From positions 22,227,559 through 22,291,558 of the forward strand of contig NC_056041.1 in the NCBI RefSeq assembly GCF_004379255.2: a stretch of 64,000 bases of DNA. The letters run 5' to 3'. Positions within the stretch are counted from its first letter, which is position 1; the number at the start of each line of letters is the position of its first letter. Position numbers and translations under genes: made by a program. This DNA is from Salvia splendens (taxonomy: Eukaryota; Streptophyta; Magnoliopsida; Lamiales; Lamiaceae). The notes beneath the pieces are model-generated. The model was not told the DNA's origin and made no database searches. It saw nothing but the letters and a program-made list of their open reading frames with translations. Shown piece after piece: positions 20,328-31,805 of this stretch.

Positions 20328-22390
20328 GAGCATCTCCAGTGGGCGGATGTCCCACTCGGACATCCACTAGGACTTCCCAAAAACACCTCCTGCCACGTCA
20401 CTAGGACTTCCCATCCCACTGTCACGTCACTAGGACATCCTCTTCACAATCCGCCCATCCCATCGCCCTTCCCACTAGGACTTCCCGCAATAAAAAAAAA
20501 ATCACAAATTCACAAATATACGTAACGGAATTATAATTTTGACACGGAATACGGGAAAATTGCAAATGCTTCATTAAAAAATTACATAAAAATAAAAAAA
20601 ATTACATAATAAAAAAGAAAAAATTACATAATAAAAATTTTGACTCGGCTCACTCCTCATCGTCCGTGCCGCCCTCGCCGTCGCCCGTGCCGCCCCCGTC
20701 GTCCCCGCCGCTAATCTCAGCGCCATCATCTCCAATGGGTGGCATCCCCAAATCGCGCCGACATCCATCAATGACATCCTTCAACATCCTTTTGTACACA
20801 AGATCTGTCGTGCTATGCCACATATGCATGGTCCGGACTAAGCTAGTCGTTATCTGTGCGAGGGCGAGACGGTCGTACTCTTCTGGGGGAGCAGGGGCCT
20901 CCGATTGGACCTCGAACGACCCGCTGCTGCTTCCCCTAGCCTTCCGCTGCGCAGCCTTTTGCCCAATCAGGCGACGACGCCGGCGGGAGTCTGATTGAGG
21001 TAGCGGGGACACTTCCTCGGCTTCTGGGAGCTCGTGCGAACCAGCACTGCTGCTGTATTCACCGGAAGCGTTGATCTTCGTCCGCTTCTGCCAGCCCGAT
21101 TCGACACCCCCACAAAACTTTTGGGAATCATTCACCACGAGATAGGACTCCCACTGGTCGAAATCTTTGAACTTCAAAGATCTGTCGGGGTACTGCGCCA
21201 GGGCACGGTTCTTCACATCCTCCTCAGACATACCGCTGGTTGCCTGGCGGAGATTGTTTTGGTAGAGGCCGGCAAATCGACTAAGCTTAGGCCTCAACCG
21301 CTCCCACTGTTTCCGGCATTGTTCGGGAACGCAACACTTCGCCCCAGCCGGTTTGTGTGTGAGGTATGCATCAGCGACGCGATGCCACAGTCTGTCAATA
21401 TGCTGGTTAGCACCGACATAGGGATCCTCGACTATTGAAACCCAAGCCTTCGAAAGCGCGACGTTTTCCCACACGCTCCAGACCGTCCTCTTTCCCATCT
21501 CCTCATCATCCTCCTCCTCAGCCACCGTTCGCGAGGAAGAGCCCGTGGCTTTCCCCTTGCCCCTGCCCTTGCCCCTGCCCCTTGCCGTTGTCCCCACATC
21601 ATCGGGAGTCTCCCTGACTGGAGATAGCCCCAACTCCTCAAAAGAGAAAGTTTTCACGCCGGTGAACTGAGTCTGCGGAACAAAACTGGAGGGGGTATCA
21701 GTAGACAACATATTGATAACCGGCCGATAGACATCGTCCGCTAGTGGTTCAGGCCCCCTGCCACCCCCTCCCCCAGGCATGGTCTGCATCATCCCCGGCA
21801 TCATCCCCGGCATCATCCCACCCATCCCCATCATATTTGGGGTCATGCCCCCCATCCCCGCTGCCCTGGGCATCATACCACCCATACCACCCATCCAATT
21901 GTACATATTGCAGTAAGGGGACATCATACCACTCATCCCACTCATCCCACCCATACCACCCATCCTACCCATTCCACCCATCCCCGACATTGCCGGAACC
22001 GTTGTCGCATTTCCGCTAGAGTTTCCCTCCAGTTCGGCGGGAAACGTCGAAGTCTGCGACTCGCTCGTGGCGGGGGAGTTCCTGTCGTTCTCCATTAAGT
22101 AGAAATGAAATTTGTAGTAAAAGAAGAGAGAAACTTGTTAACACAAGTGGTGCGAATGAAATGAAGTTCAACAAGTCGTATATATAGAGTTTTTATAAAA
22201 AAAATTAAATTAAATACCGGACGTCCGACCCACGCCACAATGGCGGACGTCCGCCCGCCCGTCGCCCGCACGTCCGAGGACATCCCACGTCCTTACTGGA
22301 CGTCCGTATCCGACTTGCCACGCCACAATGGCGGACGTCCCGGTCGTCCGTCGCGGATGTCCGACCGGACGTCCGCCATTGGAGATGCTC
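20328..22390 (-). mobile_element. PIF/Harbinger-like element 1, non-autonomous, 2,063 bp
   Basis: Terminal inverted repeats GAGCATCTCCAGTGGGCGG (left) and CGCCATTGGAGATGCTC (right), with TTA on both sides (20325-20327, 22391-22393), identify a PIF/Harbinger element. Sub-terminal GGACGTCCG-type repeats fill both ends. Inside is one long ORF on the minus strand. No DDE transposase is present, so the element must be moved in trans. It sits inside an older MITE-like repeat. Confidence 0.9.
20650..22095 (-). CDS. Harbinger ORF1-like Myb/SANT DNA-binding protein with Gly-Met-rich N-terminus
   Basis: 481 residues. Residues about 35-115 are a low-complexity Gly/Met region built from GMGG and MMPGM runs. 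Residues about 160-200 hold a basic Gly-Arg-Gly-Lys stretch. From about residue 205 there is a trihelix/SANT-like domain (WENVALSKAWVSIVEDP, then LWHRVADAYL and CRKQWERLRPKLSRF). After an acidic/Ser linker comes a basic patch (RRRRRLIGQKAAQ) and a C-terminal acidic Gly-Asp tail. In Harbinger transposons, ORF1 proteins of this kind bind the element ends and help import the transposase. Database entries for relatives often carry the misleading name glutathione S-transferase T3-like. A TATA-like stretch (TATATATA) lies about 90 bp upstream. The frame is intact from ATG to stop. Confidence 0.85.
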   Translation of the reverse strand: MENDRNSPATSESQTSTFPAELEGNSSGNATTVPAMSGMGGMGRMGGMGGMSGMSGMMSPYCNMYNWMGGMGGMMPRAAGMGGMTPNMMGMGGMMPGMMPGMMQTMPGGGGGRGPEPLADDVYRPVINMLSTDTPSSFVPQTQFTGVKTFSFEELGLSPVRETPDDVGTTARGRGKGRGKGKATGSSSRTVAEEEDDEEMGKRTVWSVWENVALSKAWVSIVEDPYVGANQHIDRLWHRVADAYLTHKPAGAKCCVPEQCRKQWERLRPKLSRFAGLYQNNLRQATSGMSEEDVKNRALAQYPDRSLKFKDFDQWESYLVVNDSQKFCGGVESGWQKRTKINASGEYSSSAGSHELPEAEEVSPLPQSDSRRRRRLIGQKAAQRKARGSSSGSFEVQSEAPAPPEEYDRLALAQITTSLVRTMHMWHSTTDLVYKRMLKDVIDGCRRDLGMPPIGDDGAEISGGDDGGGTGDGEGGTDDEE

Positions 22391-22393
22391 TTA

Positions 22394-23138
22394 TACCACT
22401 ACAATTAAGAACTTAAAGTGGACCCCATGATCCACTAACATTAATTCCATTACTTTTTTCTCTCCCTTACTTTACCAATTTTTCTCTCCATCTCTCTTAC
22501 TTTACCAAATTGTGCATTAAAACTCGTGTCATTTCAAACCTCCTTATTTTCAAACTAATTGCATTACATTTTTCTCTTCCTCTCTTACTTTACGAATCGT
22601 GCATTAGAACCTGTGCCTCTTCAAAAGTTCATATTTTTATGAGATGACGCACCCTCTCTATCGTGCTTGGCTACATGAAATCTGATAAGACCAAAAATCG
22701 GTTCCAATTGTGATTTGTTTGTTCGTGAGTGAATGCAATAGACAAACACTTGTTATTATATCGAAATCTTAAAATTGATTTGGGTGATTGGAATGCCTCT
22801 ATAAATGGCCAAAATGCCCACATTATAAACCGGAAAAACCATGTTAGGTTGGCGGCTCAATCCTTTGTCCGCAACCACTCAACAAAATGAACTAGGATTT
22901 CTGCATCTCTACCTTGTAGTTGGGAAACTCTCTTTCATCCACCAAATACAAACTCAATAGTAATAGCATCTCTACAAGCATACACATTTTGTTGTGAAAG
23001 TTAACCTCCACATCTTTTCAGATGGTTGAAGGCTTGTAATCAGTGTCATCTGTTAACGAAAGGTTAGTGTGTCCTCTTGAATTGTGATTGCCAAGAGAAG
23101 TGTTACAATTAACTCACATTTTAATTTTTCATCTTTCA
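22394..23138. other. AT-rich spacer between the two Harbinger elements
   Basis: The first 200 bp resume the repeat interrupted by Harbinger element 1 (shared with 16290-16437). The rest shows no gene and no clear element. Confidence 0.55.
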
Positions 23139-23141
23139 TTA

Positions 23142-24760
23142 GGCCATCCGCAATGGGCGGACGATGGCACGCCCGATGGCGCGCATCGTCCGCGCCATCG
23201 ATCGTCCGCGCCCATTGCGGATACGGACGATAGGTCGCGGACGATCGTCGCGGCCGATACTAAGGGCGCGCCATCGTCCTCCCCATTGTGGCGTACACGG
23301 ACGATAGGTCGCGGACGATGGCACGCGGTTTGGTTGTTTTATAAATAGAGTTCATTCGTTTTACATTTCATTTCACAATTTCACTTTCGAAACTTACATT
23401 TACATAATTACTACGAAATGGCTTCAAGTCCAAATAGTCCTATGTTTAGTGGAGATGCGCGTTGGCCGGGTACAGAACCCGGCCAATATCGTTCGTTCGA
23501 CACCAACGCCCAATACGATCCCGATTTCAGTACGGACTCGTATGGGTTGTCGGACATGGAGCCGTCTCCAACCCGACCAGTCGCCCCCTCCCGACGTGAC
23601 GCCGCAGCGGCCGATCCCGACCCCGCCGCGACCGCTTCCGCCCCAGCCAAAAAGAAGCGGAACCGGCAGCGGGCGCAGAAGTTGCCGCCTCCCGGTGATT
23701 GCGATGAGTACGCCCCCGGTCGTACAAACTACACCGACGAGGAAACTCTCATTTTGGCCCGGTGTTGGGTAGATATATCGGAAGATCCGATATTCGCGAA
23801 CAACCAGAGGCAGTTCGCGTACTGGGAGCGCATCGCCGACCTCTACAATGCGGCCAAGCCGCCGAACGCGTACAAGCGCAAGCGTGAGCAACTCCGCAAG
23901 CACTGGGATCAAGTGAAGAAGCAAGTGAACTTGTACGCGGCGGAGTTCGAGAAGTGCGCGCGGGCACAGGGGAGCGGCGAGAGCTGGGAAGACGTGCGTG
24001 CTAAAGCGATATTGTCGTACCGGTCGATGTTCGGCGAGTTCAAGCACGAGGCCATCTGGACGCTTTTGAGGGACAAGCAGAAATTCCAAGGTGGAATTCT
24101 GCACACTAGTGCGCCAAAGAGGATGAAGACCACCGAAGTTGGTGGTTACACGAGCAGCGGCAGCGGCAATCAACCGGTTGACCTCAACCGGTTGTACGTG
24201 GACGACAGCGGTTCCGGCACACCGATGTCCTCCCGACGTCCTCCCGGCGTCAAGGCTGCGAAGGCCAAAGGGAAGGCGGCCGCGACCTCATCCTCGACCG
24301 CTGCAACCCCACCTCCGCTCCCGGAAATGCTCCCGCCCCAGGCAGCCGAAGTGTATTCGTCGTTGGCGACAGCGTCGATGGCGAGGACGTTGTTGGAGAC
24401 GCACAAGGCCCTCAAGAAGTGTACCGACCCCGACGAAGCCGAATACCTCCGGGCATTGATAGATGAACTGCGTCGGAAGTTGGGAATTGCACCGACTTAG
24501 TTTTTTTTTTTGTAAGTTGAACGGTGTAACTTCTTTTTTTATTAATGTGTCCCCGTTTGTTATTTCGACCTTTTTATTTACTCGTTATTAATTGTTAGTT
24601 GAAAACATTTAAATCAATTAAACAAATAAATAAAATGATGATGTGGCGCGCCTTAGGGCGCCCCACTGCAGGTGGGGAGGTAGGAGGATAAAACTGCTGA
24701 CGTGGCGCGCCATAGGGCGCGCCTTAGGGCGCGCCTTAGGGCGCCCCATTGCTAATGCCC
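23142..24760 (+). mobile_element. PIF/Harbinger-like element 2, non-autonomous, 1,619 bp
   Basis: The left end GGCCATCCGCAATGGGCGG and right end CGCCCCATTGCTAATGCCC are imperfect inverted repeats. TTA flanks both (23139-23141, 24761-24763). Sub-terminal regions are GC-rich with repeated GGACGATGGCACG motifs on the left and GGGCGCGCCTTA motifs on the right. One ORF1 gene on the plus strand is the only coding content. The ends and sub-terminal motifs differ from element 1, so this is a different family. Confidence 0.88.
23418..24500 (+). CDS. Harbinger ORF1-like Myb/SANT and NAM-associated protein
   Basis: 360 residues, intact from the ATG at 23418, preceded by TTTATAAATAGAG (about 23337-23349), a good TATA box. 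Residues about 40-100 are low-complexity Pro/Ala and basic (KKKRNRQRAQK). Residues about 110-225 form the trihelix/SANT-like domain (YTDEETLILARCWVDISEDP, then YWERIADLYNAAKPPNAYKR and LRKHWDQVKKQVN), followed by a no-apical-meristem-associated segment ending WTLLRDKQKF. A C-terminal helix (residues about 315-360) is like that of the element 1 protein. By family the role is binding of transposon ends as partner of a separately encoded nuclease; a host transcription factor is possible but the TTA-flanked inverted repeats argue against it. Confidence 0.85.
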   Translation: MASSPNSPMFSGDARWPGTEPGQYRSFDTNAQYDPDFSTDSYGLSDMEPSPTRPVAPSRRDAAAADPDPAATASAPAKKKRNRQRAQKLPPPGDCDEYAPGRTNYTDEETLILARCWVDISEDPIFANNQRQFAYWERIADLYNAAKPPNAYKRKREQLRKHWDQVKKQVNLYAAEFEKCARAQGSGESWEDVRAKAILSYRSMFGEFKHEAIWTLLRDKQKFQGGILHTSAPKRMKTTEVGGYTSSGSGNQPVDLNRLYVDDSGSGTPMSSRRPPGVKAAKAKGKAAATSSSTAATPPPLPEMLPPQAAEVYSSLATASMARTLLETHKALKKCTDPDEAEYLRALIDELRRKLGIAPT

Positions 24761-25789
24761 TTATGCTTTGATAGTGTTGCTCGAATATCCCAACAACATT
24801 GAATCCATGTCTGCCTACTACGACCTTGGCCTTGCAAGCCATATGTATATTTGCAAACTAAATTCTATCATCTCTCTTTCCTTTCCCCAACCTCATACTA
24901 TCGCAAAACTTATCTTATCTGTGTAACATCCATCTTAACTTGGTAAAGAATGAAAATAAGTTCATTTTGTATAAACATATTGGAGAACACATCGTTCGCC
25001 ATGAATTGTCGGAACATAGGGTTTGGGAATATCAAATGCTTGTCTATTTTAATCTTATCACTTAGAATTGAAACATTGTCTGTATTCGTTCGAATGAGGT
25101 AGATCATAACTCATACCTAGAATGTGGACAATTCTACTAAACCAATATAAATTCACAAACTACATAATTCCTTCAACAAGAATAGTAAGTAACATAAATA
25201 AAATTAGGATTTATGTTTAGTTATAATAGAACTACAAGATGCTTTCGATTCTTAACCCACCAAATTGCATTGCTTTTTATCTTCCAAGACTTATGTACTA
25301 ACACCAAAAATTTTCATGCAATTTTCAAAGATCTCGCAACCTCAATCTGAACCGAAAGCACAAAACAAAAGAGAATATACATCTGTACTAATTAAAATCT
25401 TAAGATTAGAGACGTGTTTATAAAACGTGTTTTATGTGAAGACGCAACATCGTCTTAAAAGGAAACATAAGTGTCACACATTCTTACTGGAGACATAACA
25501 TGATTTGAGACATGTTTCCATATTACATTTTACCCATTTTTGTAAGTCTCTCATTTTGAGAGAATAATTCGTATACTAAGTCCTTTTGTAAAGAACTGCG
25601 ACAAAAGACATAACTCAAATTCAATCTTGAAAAAGGAGTTCATAGCTAAATTGAAAAAGGATCAAAAAATTGCAATTCCATAATCTGTTACGTCTAAATT
25701 GATACTAAGAATTCAATTGCTTTAAAAATGAGTTCATAATTGAATTGAAAAGGGGTGAACAAACATGGGTTTCAATTTGATTGTTAGAA

Positions 25790-26283
25790 GTGTGTGCGCG
25801 TGTGCGTGTGCTTGTGCCTGTGCGTCTATGTGCTCGTGTGCATGTGCGTGCGTGCCTGTGCTGTTGGAACATTTATACTAAAAAACATTTTTCGAGTTTA
25901 TTATTAAAACGGCCAATGCCCATTAAACAAGGGAAATAATATATTAAAGATGTTAACCCGGATTAGATGGACATTGGATGGGCGGTCAGTATTTCTTCTA
26001 TAGTGGCACAAGAAATATTCCATTGCCCTTATATTACATTATGGGTTATAATTTAATTAGTAAAGAAGGTACAATATGGTAGGCCCAATCCAAGCCTCAT
26101 AGATCTCTAACCTAGTTCATCACAAACTCTATAGATAAGGATGAAGGAGGTGTGACATATTACACTACACAAAGCCCTAAATCTAGCCTTCAAACTAGAG
26201 TTTTCAAAAATTACACAGTGTGCGCGTGCGTGTGTGTGTATGTGTGTGCTTGTGTGCCTGTGCGCGCGCGTGTTGTGTGTGAA
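25790..26283. repeat. Two GTGTGCGC-type simple-repeat tracts 350 bp apart
   Basis: Both tracts (25,790-25,866 and 26,218-26,283) mix GTGTGC, GTGCGT and GCCTGTG units in similar style, on the same strand. Alternating purine-pyrimidine DNA of this kind can adopt Z-form. Confidence 0.8.
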
Positions 26284-26795
26284 GGTAAATGCTTGACTGT
26301 GAAACTATGATTAGAAGTATGTTTTGATTACGAAATTGTATGCTAAGGTAATTTAGGGTTTTCAAGTACGATTTGATGATTTGATGGACGAATTGAGTAA
26401 GTTTAGAAAAAATAAATGATTAGGTCATGTATGGTTGTTTGATTGGTTTCTTAAAAACTAAATTGGCTTTATACGCGATTATATTATCAAAGGTGTTATG
26501 CGTACGTGATTGTGAAAGACCAAGGAATTTGTGAACCAAGCTGATATGGTGGACTTTTGTCAACTAAAACTCTTTTACGCTTTCAAATATTGATTATGGT
26601 ATTATTTATGAGGGTGGTTTAAATGTTATTTAGGTATCTTAATTGTGTTTTGAATAAGCTAAAGTAGTGAAATCTTATCATCGAATTCCTTTGTTTCAAA
26701 TATTTTCTTAATCAATTTAATCATGGTTTTCATTTAATTGTTTTGTTTACTTATCCAATTGCTTTAATTAGTTTATAATCACATTTTTTGTCTGC

Positions 26796-26945
26796 ACTCA
26801 TTTTGTAAAAATAATAATAAATACTTAGAGTAGATAAAGTGTAAAGTAAGAGAGAATAATTTAATTAAGATTTTTTATATTATTCTCTCTTGTACTTTAC
26901 CATCCCTCCACTTTAACTATTTATTATTATTTTTACCAAACGAGG
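26796..26945. repeat. Decayed hairpin MITE
   Basis: The half TAATAATAAATACTTAGAGT and the later ACTTTAACTATTTATTATTA are inverted copies around an AT-rich centre. The same arms occur in the intact Stowaway hairpin at 52091-52326. Terminal CTCCCTCCG ends are missing. Confidence 0.6.
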
Positions 26946-27418
26946 GCAAAACTGCAACTCCATAATTTGTACCCCAAATTCAATGACCATTTATGAAATT
27001 AACATGATAATTTGTGCCCCAAATTCAATTACTTTAAAAAGGAGTTTATAACTGAATTGAAAAAGGTCGATATATAATTTATTCCGGCGCCACTGATCAT
27101 TTGAAAACCAAATAAATCATAAAACCCTAGCTTAGTTTTGTTAGTCCGGCCCGGCGCCAAAACTGCAACTAAACGATTCATGATGGTATTGGGCCTATAT
27201 TTTTGGATCGCGGCCCTTCTTTTTCTGGCCCGTTTCGAAACTTGTCTGGCAATAGGGAAGTGGGTGTGGCAGTAGCATCCAGCACAACCGTAGCTTCTTC
27301 TTCCTCGAAAACCCGAGGCTTCTACATTCACGTCCCCTCCACTCTCAGGGAAAAACTATATATAATCCTCCCCTTAATCCAAACAAATTACCAAATTCTC
27401 AACGAAATTGCGGCAATT

Positions 27419-30400
27419 ATGACTCGCGCCTCCAAGAGAAAATCCGACAATCAAACCTCTTCCCCTATCAAAACTGCCCGCGTCGACTCTGTTCGTTCTG
27501 GTATATAATCGGCTGCACAGTTTTTTTTATTTTGTTATGTATCTATACTGTGATGATTTCTAATCTATGAAATATTTTTTACTTGCATACTTTTCGGTGG
27601 CATTTTGTTGTATGTTTTTGTTGTTGGTTATAGTCATTCTGATGAGCAATGCATTGGTGTTGTATTGATTGGATAATTTTATTAGGTTTTTGATTGGATT
27701 AAAGTATTAGTCAACAGATTCAATTGACCACTAATTTTGGTTTGAGATAGGTTAGGTCCTTTCCTTTGATGATTTGGAATTCAAGTTAGTGAAGTGTATT
27801 TTGTTGTTTTGATTTTGTGAGGGGTCCATTGTTCAACTTCCAGTGGATATGCATCCTTTTAAAGAATAAATCAGTTTTTGTCTCTTTTCTGTATGGTTTA
27901 ATGGATAGACTTTTCAAGAATCAATTATCAATGTACTAGTGTATATGTGTAGTTACTATGGTCTAAACTGTAAAATGCTCTGAATTAGTGAATTTCCTTG
28001 TGGGGCCATAAGCTGATGCGTCGGCTCATACTTTTTTCGGTTTACCTCAGTCGCGATGGCACATTCTAAGTAGACATGAGTTTTCTAGTTTTGCTTATAA
28101 TGCTTTTTCTGTATCATTTGACTTAATTTTGTTTTGTTTTATTTTTCAGCATCCAGCAGAGCTGGAAAGAAAGTGGACGAACGTATTGATGAACTTTACA
28201 CAAAATATGTTAATCAGTCATCGTGTGTGATTGAGTGAGTGTTCTTTTGTGTTTTACTGCCTTTACCCTCTTACTTGCATGAAAATGATCAATGCTTTTG
28301 TTTCTGCAAATACATGCCTTACAGTTTACTTATATTGTTATGTTTGTGTGTGACATTGAATTATTGAAGACGCCTTTCTAAAGCAAATCATATTCAGTTC
28401 AAGTAGGCTAACCTCAGCAATATTGCCTCTACAATTTGTTAAAATTAGTTTTTTACTAAATTCTGTCCTAATCATGAAATCCATGAAAACTTAATTTGAT
28501 TGATATGGGCCATGAATGATGTGAATATATATTTATATTTTATAGAAAATTGTGTTGCAGTTCATTTATGGTAGCTCATTCCTATATTGTTTGAAAATTA
28601 GTTGTGGAGCCTAGTGTGGGATGACATTATGGTTTAAACTTTTTTGCTAATTAACTTCTTTTTTTTTTGAAGTAAATTGCTGGTGGTGACCATATTTTAT
28701 TTTCCCTTGTTTTCCTTCGAACAAATTTCAAAAGTGATCTGTGTGCAATTTCTGGGATATTGAGATTTTGGCTTTGAGGCATTGGTAGATGGATCATTTT
28801 GGATGAATTTTAACTAGGACTGTGTGTAAGCTGTAGAATATCAAGAGACTTTTTTAACCTCTATAAATGATATTGATTGTTGTATTGGTAATTTTGTACA
28901 CTTCAAGTAGTAGAGATCAACAAAAGAGAGAAATGGTAGCTGGAAAGTTCCCTACTAGTTGTAGTTATAGTCATGATTGCTATAGTAATTTTCCTTGAGT
29001 AACTAAGCTTTTGCACTGCCACTCTCTTTGTTTAGTTTTTGACATATTAATTCTAAGTAAACCTGGATTCATCATGCCTCTTTGAATGACATGAATTACT
29101 CACAAAATAATTATGTCGTATAATGATTTGTTGCACAGTCCAGAAGGGATTGAAGCATTATGCTCTGATTTAAAGGTTGACTGTACCGATGTTAGGATAT
29201 TGATGCTAGCTTGGTAAGTTATTTGTTGAAGAAAAATCTCACTAAATTAATTTTTTTTTGTAAACAAGTAACTTGTTATATTCTATTGCCTGAGCCTGGA
29301 TATGTTTTACTTGTTATAAGGAAAATGGATGCACAGAAGCAGGGATATTTTACTCAGGTGAGCCTCTATGGTTGTTTAGTTTTACCGTTCTTTCTTTATA
29401 ACCTTAACAAAACAAAACTATCTCGCATGAGGTTGTTTCCTTTTTCCTATTGTGATTAACTAAGAAGCACCGGACGATGCGAATATGATATTATACGTGG
29501 ATGAAAATATGCCAATTTCCAAAAACCAAGAACCAAGATACGATACGTCTAAATAGGTTTAAATAGGTTTATAAGTTCTAATATTTAACACGAAAAATAG
29601 AGAAAATAACTACCAAGCATCCAAGTTCATCCAAGCAGGATGAACTTGGGGTGTACATGGGTTAATCCTAAGAGCAAAGGCGGTGTTTTACGAACAGAGA
29701 AGCAGTCTTGAATTGAGAACTAGTGTGAACAGAGAAGCAGGGGGCTTGAACATATTGGGCTTGGCCCTACATCATATTAAGCTAGAACTAGAACGTAAAA
29801 TAAATATTTTTTAATATCAAAACTTATTATAAATATGAATGTAATATGTATTTTAGGCCTATTTAAAAGTATTTTGTAGTATATACGTCCTAGAACAGCA
29901 CGCCAGCCTCCTGGCCATACCGGGGCTTCTTAGGTGATTGACATACGTATTCTTCTGTTCTCCGTTTCTATCATTAACCAGTGTGGTTTACTTGTGGTTT
30001 ATCTCCTTTTCCCTTTTCCATCCTTTGGCCTTTAGTTGGGCCTTCTTGACTTCACCCGAGCCCCGTACACATGATTTCTCTATTTGGTGTTTTTGTGGTG
30101 TCTATGTGACAACAAATCATGTTACTTATTGAATATCCCTCTTATCTATAGGCCCAATGTTTGAACTTGAGAGTTACATTGGCAAAATTTAGCATTTCAC
30201 ATTTTGCTCATGAGAAGCACGTGAGAAATATATCTCACCATGAAACATCAAAGTATTATTCTCAATTTTATTGTTTCATGGTGCTTCAGTTTTAAATTCT
30301 AGACACCAGCTAACATTGCTGATAATAAAATGATCTGGTTTCAGCTCTGATTTGAAATATAAAGTTTGAAAACTGTATGCTCACTTTGTGCTACACAATA

Positions 30401-31359
30401 ACATTTGTTCATACATTGCATTTTTTCCTTGGGTTTAATTTTCATTGTGTCCTTGATCCATCAGGATGAGTGGCGAAGAGGCTTGAAAGCTCTTAAGGTT
30501 GACACAATAACTAAACTGAAGAAGTCATTGCCAGAACTTGAGAAAGAGGTAGCTAAGCTTCTGTTGCAAATGCTCACTGAATTGATGTTTTAGCCTTTCT
30601 GAGAACATAGCACTAATGAATTCATATTTGTTAATTGGAAGGCCTTGAAGTCAGAGAATTTTGTTAGTTTCTACAGATATGCCTTCCGTTACTGCCTAAC
30701 AGGTAAGCAATGATGTACAGCTGTATTCTCTGTGCCGATATGATATATTGTGCGTTCTCTTTCTGATGTATCTCTGGCCTGTTGATTTTTTGCAGAGGAT
30801 AATAAAAAGTGCCTAGACATTGAGACCGCATGTGTATTATTACAACTCGTTTTAGGGGTCCAGTATCAGGCCCAGGTAGATTCATTCATTACATTTCTTA
30901 AGGTGAGTGGTGATTACTATTGTATGAATATTCATTCCCCTTTAAGCTTTGAAACATAATCCTCTGAATCTGAAATGCTTCGACCTTAAGTACTCCGATG
31001 TTTATGAGTGCTCCATCTAAGTAACATTTACATTAATGTGACCATTATTTGGTTATTCCACTGTCCTGATTGATATGGTAAGTTTGTTTTGTCTTCAGAG
31101 TCAAAGTGAATACAAGGTAATAAATATGGATCAGTGGACAAATTTCTTTCGATTTTGCCAAGAGGTATGTACTTCTCAGTTAATTTTTTGATTTTATCTT
31201 GTCGAGCATCATCCTTGGCCGTTTGTAAACTTTGTATATTTACTTTGACAGACAAGCTTCCCAGACCTTAATAATTATGATTCAGATGAAGCTTGGCCTT
31301 TAATTCTGGATAATTACGTTGACTGGATGAAACGACAAGACAATGTGGCGACTGCATAA
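27419..31359 (+). CDS. DCN1-like protein (cullin neddylation E3 cofactor), complete
   Basis: Promotes transfer of NEDD8/RUB from the E2 to cullins, activating cullin-RING ubiquitin ligases (nucleus/cytosol). Exons: 27419-27500, 28150-28234, 29139-29213, 29321-29356, 30464-30548, 30642-30702, 30796-30902, 31099-31164, 31252-31359, summing to 705 nt or 234 residues with consistent phases. The N-terminus is basic (TRASKRKSDN), followed directly by the EF-hand-like half of the potentiating-neddylation domain (ELYTKYVN, GIEALCSDLKVD, ILMLAWKMDAQKQGYFT). The C-terminal cullin-binding part includes FYRYAFRYC and the family signature YDSDEAWPLILDNYVDW. No N-terminal UBA domain is present, so it is the short plant form. 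The ATG follows a plausible leader, and TATATATA lies about 60 bp upstream. Confidence 0.95.
29357..30463 (+). other. Largest DCN1-like intron, no internal gene
   Basis: A 1.1-kb intron with pyrimidine-rich stretches. An open frame at 29938-30132 has no recognisable domain. No transposon ends were found. Confidence 0.6.
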
Positions 31360-31805
31360 GTCTGGTAATCATGCTTGGAAAATCATACATGTCGTTGATT
31401 GGGATTCCGGAATATACTTGACGACATGTAATGTTGGCTGTATAATACGCCATTCTTTCAAAAAGTTGACTTCTGCATTTGTGTTTGTATTTTTTTTCCT
31501 TCTCCTGTTCTGATCAATCATATTTTTACTTATAATGACAAGTTTAGAATCGCCATTTTGGCTTTTATCAACACTCTGCCTCTCTATGAGTAAGAATTTT
31601 CAGACTTGACATATGTGAGCTGCGTTCCACTTTAGATTCTTTAATTATGTTTTGGATAGGATTTATTTTTTTCAAATTTTTTTATCATGGATGAAATTGA
31701 ACAGCTCCCACAGTCATTCCCTCAATCATGGATGAAATTGAGGTTCCTGGTTGGTGGTCAGGTACATATTTAAGCCCTTACAATCCTTGAACAGCTCCCA
31801 CACAA

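Larger units (their letters stand above)
24764..27418. other. 2.6-kb spacer, no gene seen
   Basis: AT-rich DNA with two GT/GC-type simple repeats (about 25,790-25,866 and 26,218-26,283) and a decayed Stowaway-like hairpin (26,796-26,945). The last 300 bp are the DCN1-like promoter and leader, with TATATATA near 27,357. Confidence 0.65.

Noticed and set aside
21034..22019. Plus-strand Pro/Ser/His-rich proteins over the first Harbinger element
   Set aside because: They are antisense shadows of the GC-rich ORF1 gene; the minus strand carries the recognisable SANT-like domain.
23424..24173. Minus-strand 249-residue frame over the second Harbinger element
   Set aside because: Low-complexity shadow of the plus-strand ORF1, with no domain of its own and codon bias explained by the GC-rich sense gene.
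27203..27418. Longer DCN1-like protein starting upstream in the open frame at 27203
   Set aside because: The upstream part has no family similarity, and a TATA box near 27,357 would lie inside it. The ATG at 27419 gives the normal basic N-terminus of the short plant form.
29938..30132. Small hydrophobic ORF inside the DCN1-like intron
   Set aside because: No ATG context, domain or repeat of note; length is within chance for AT-rich intron DNA.
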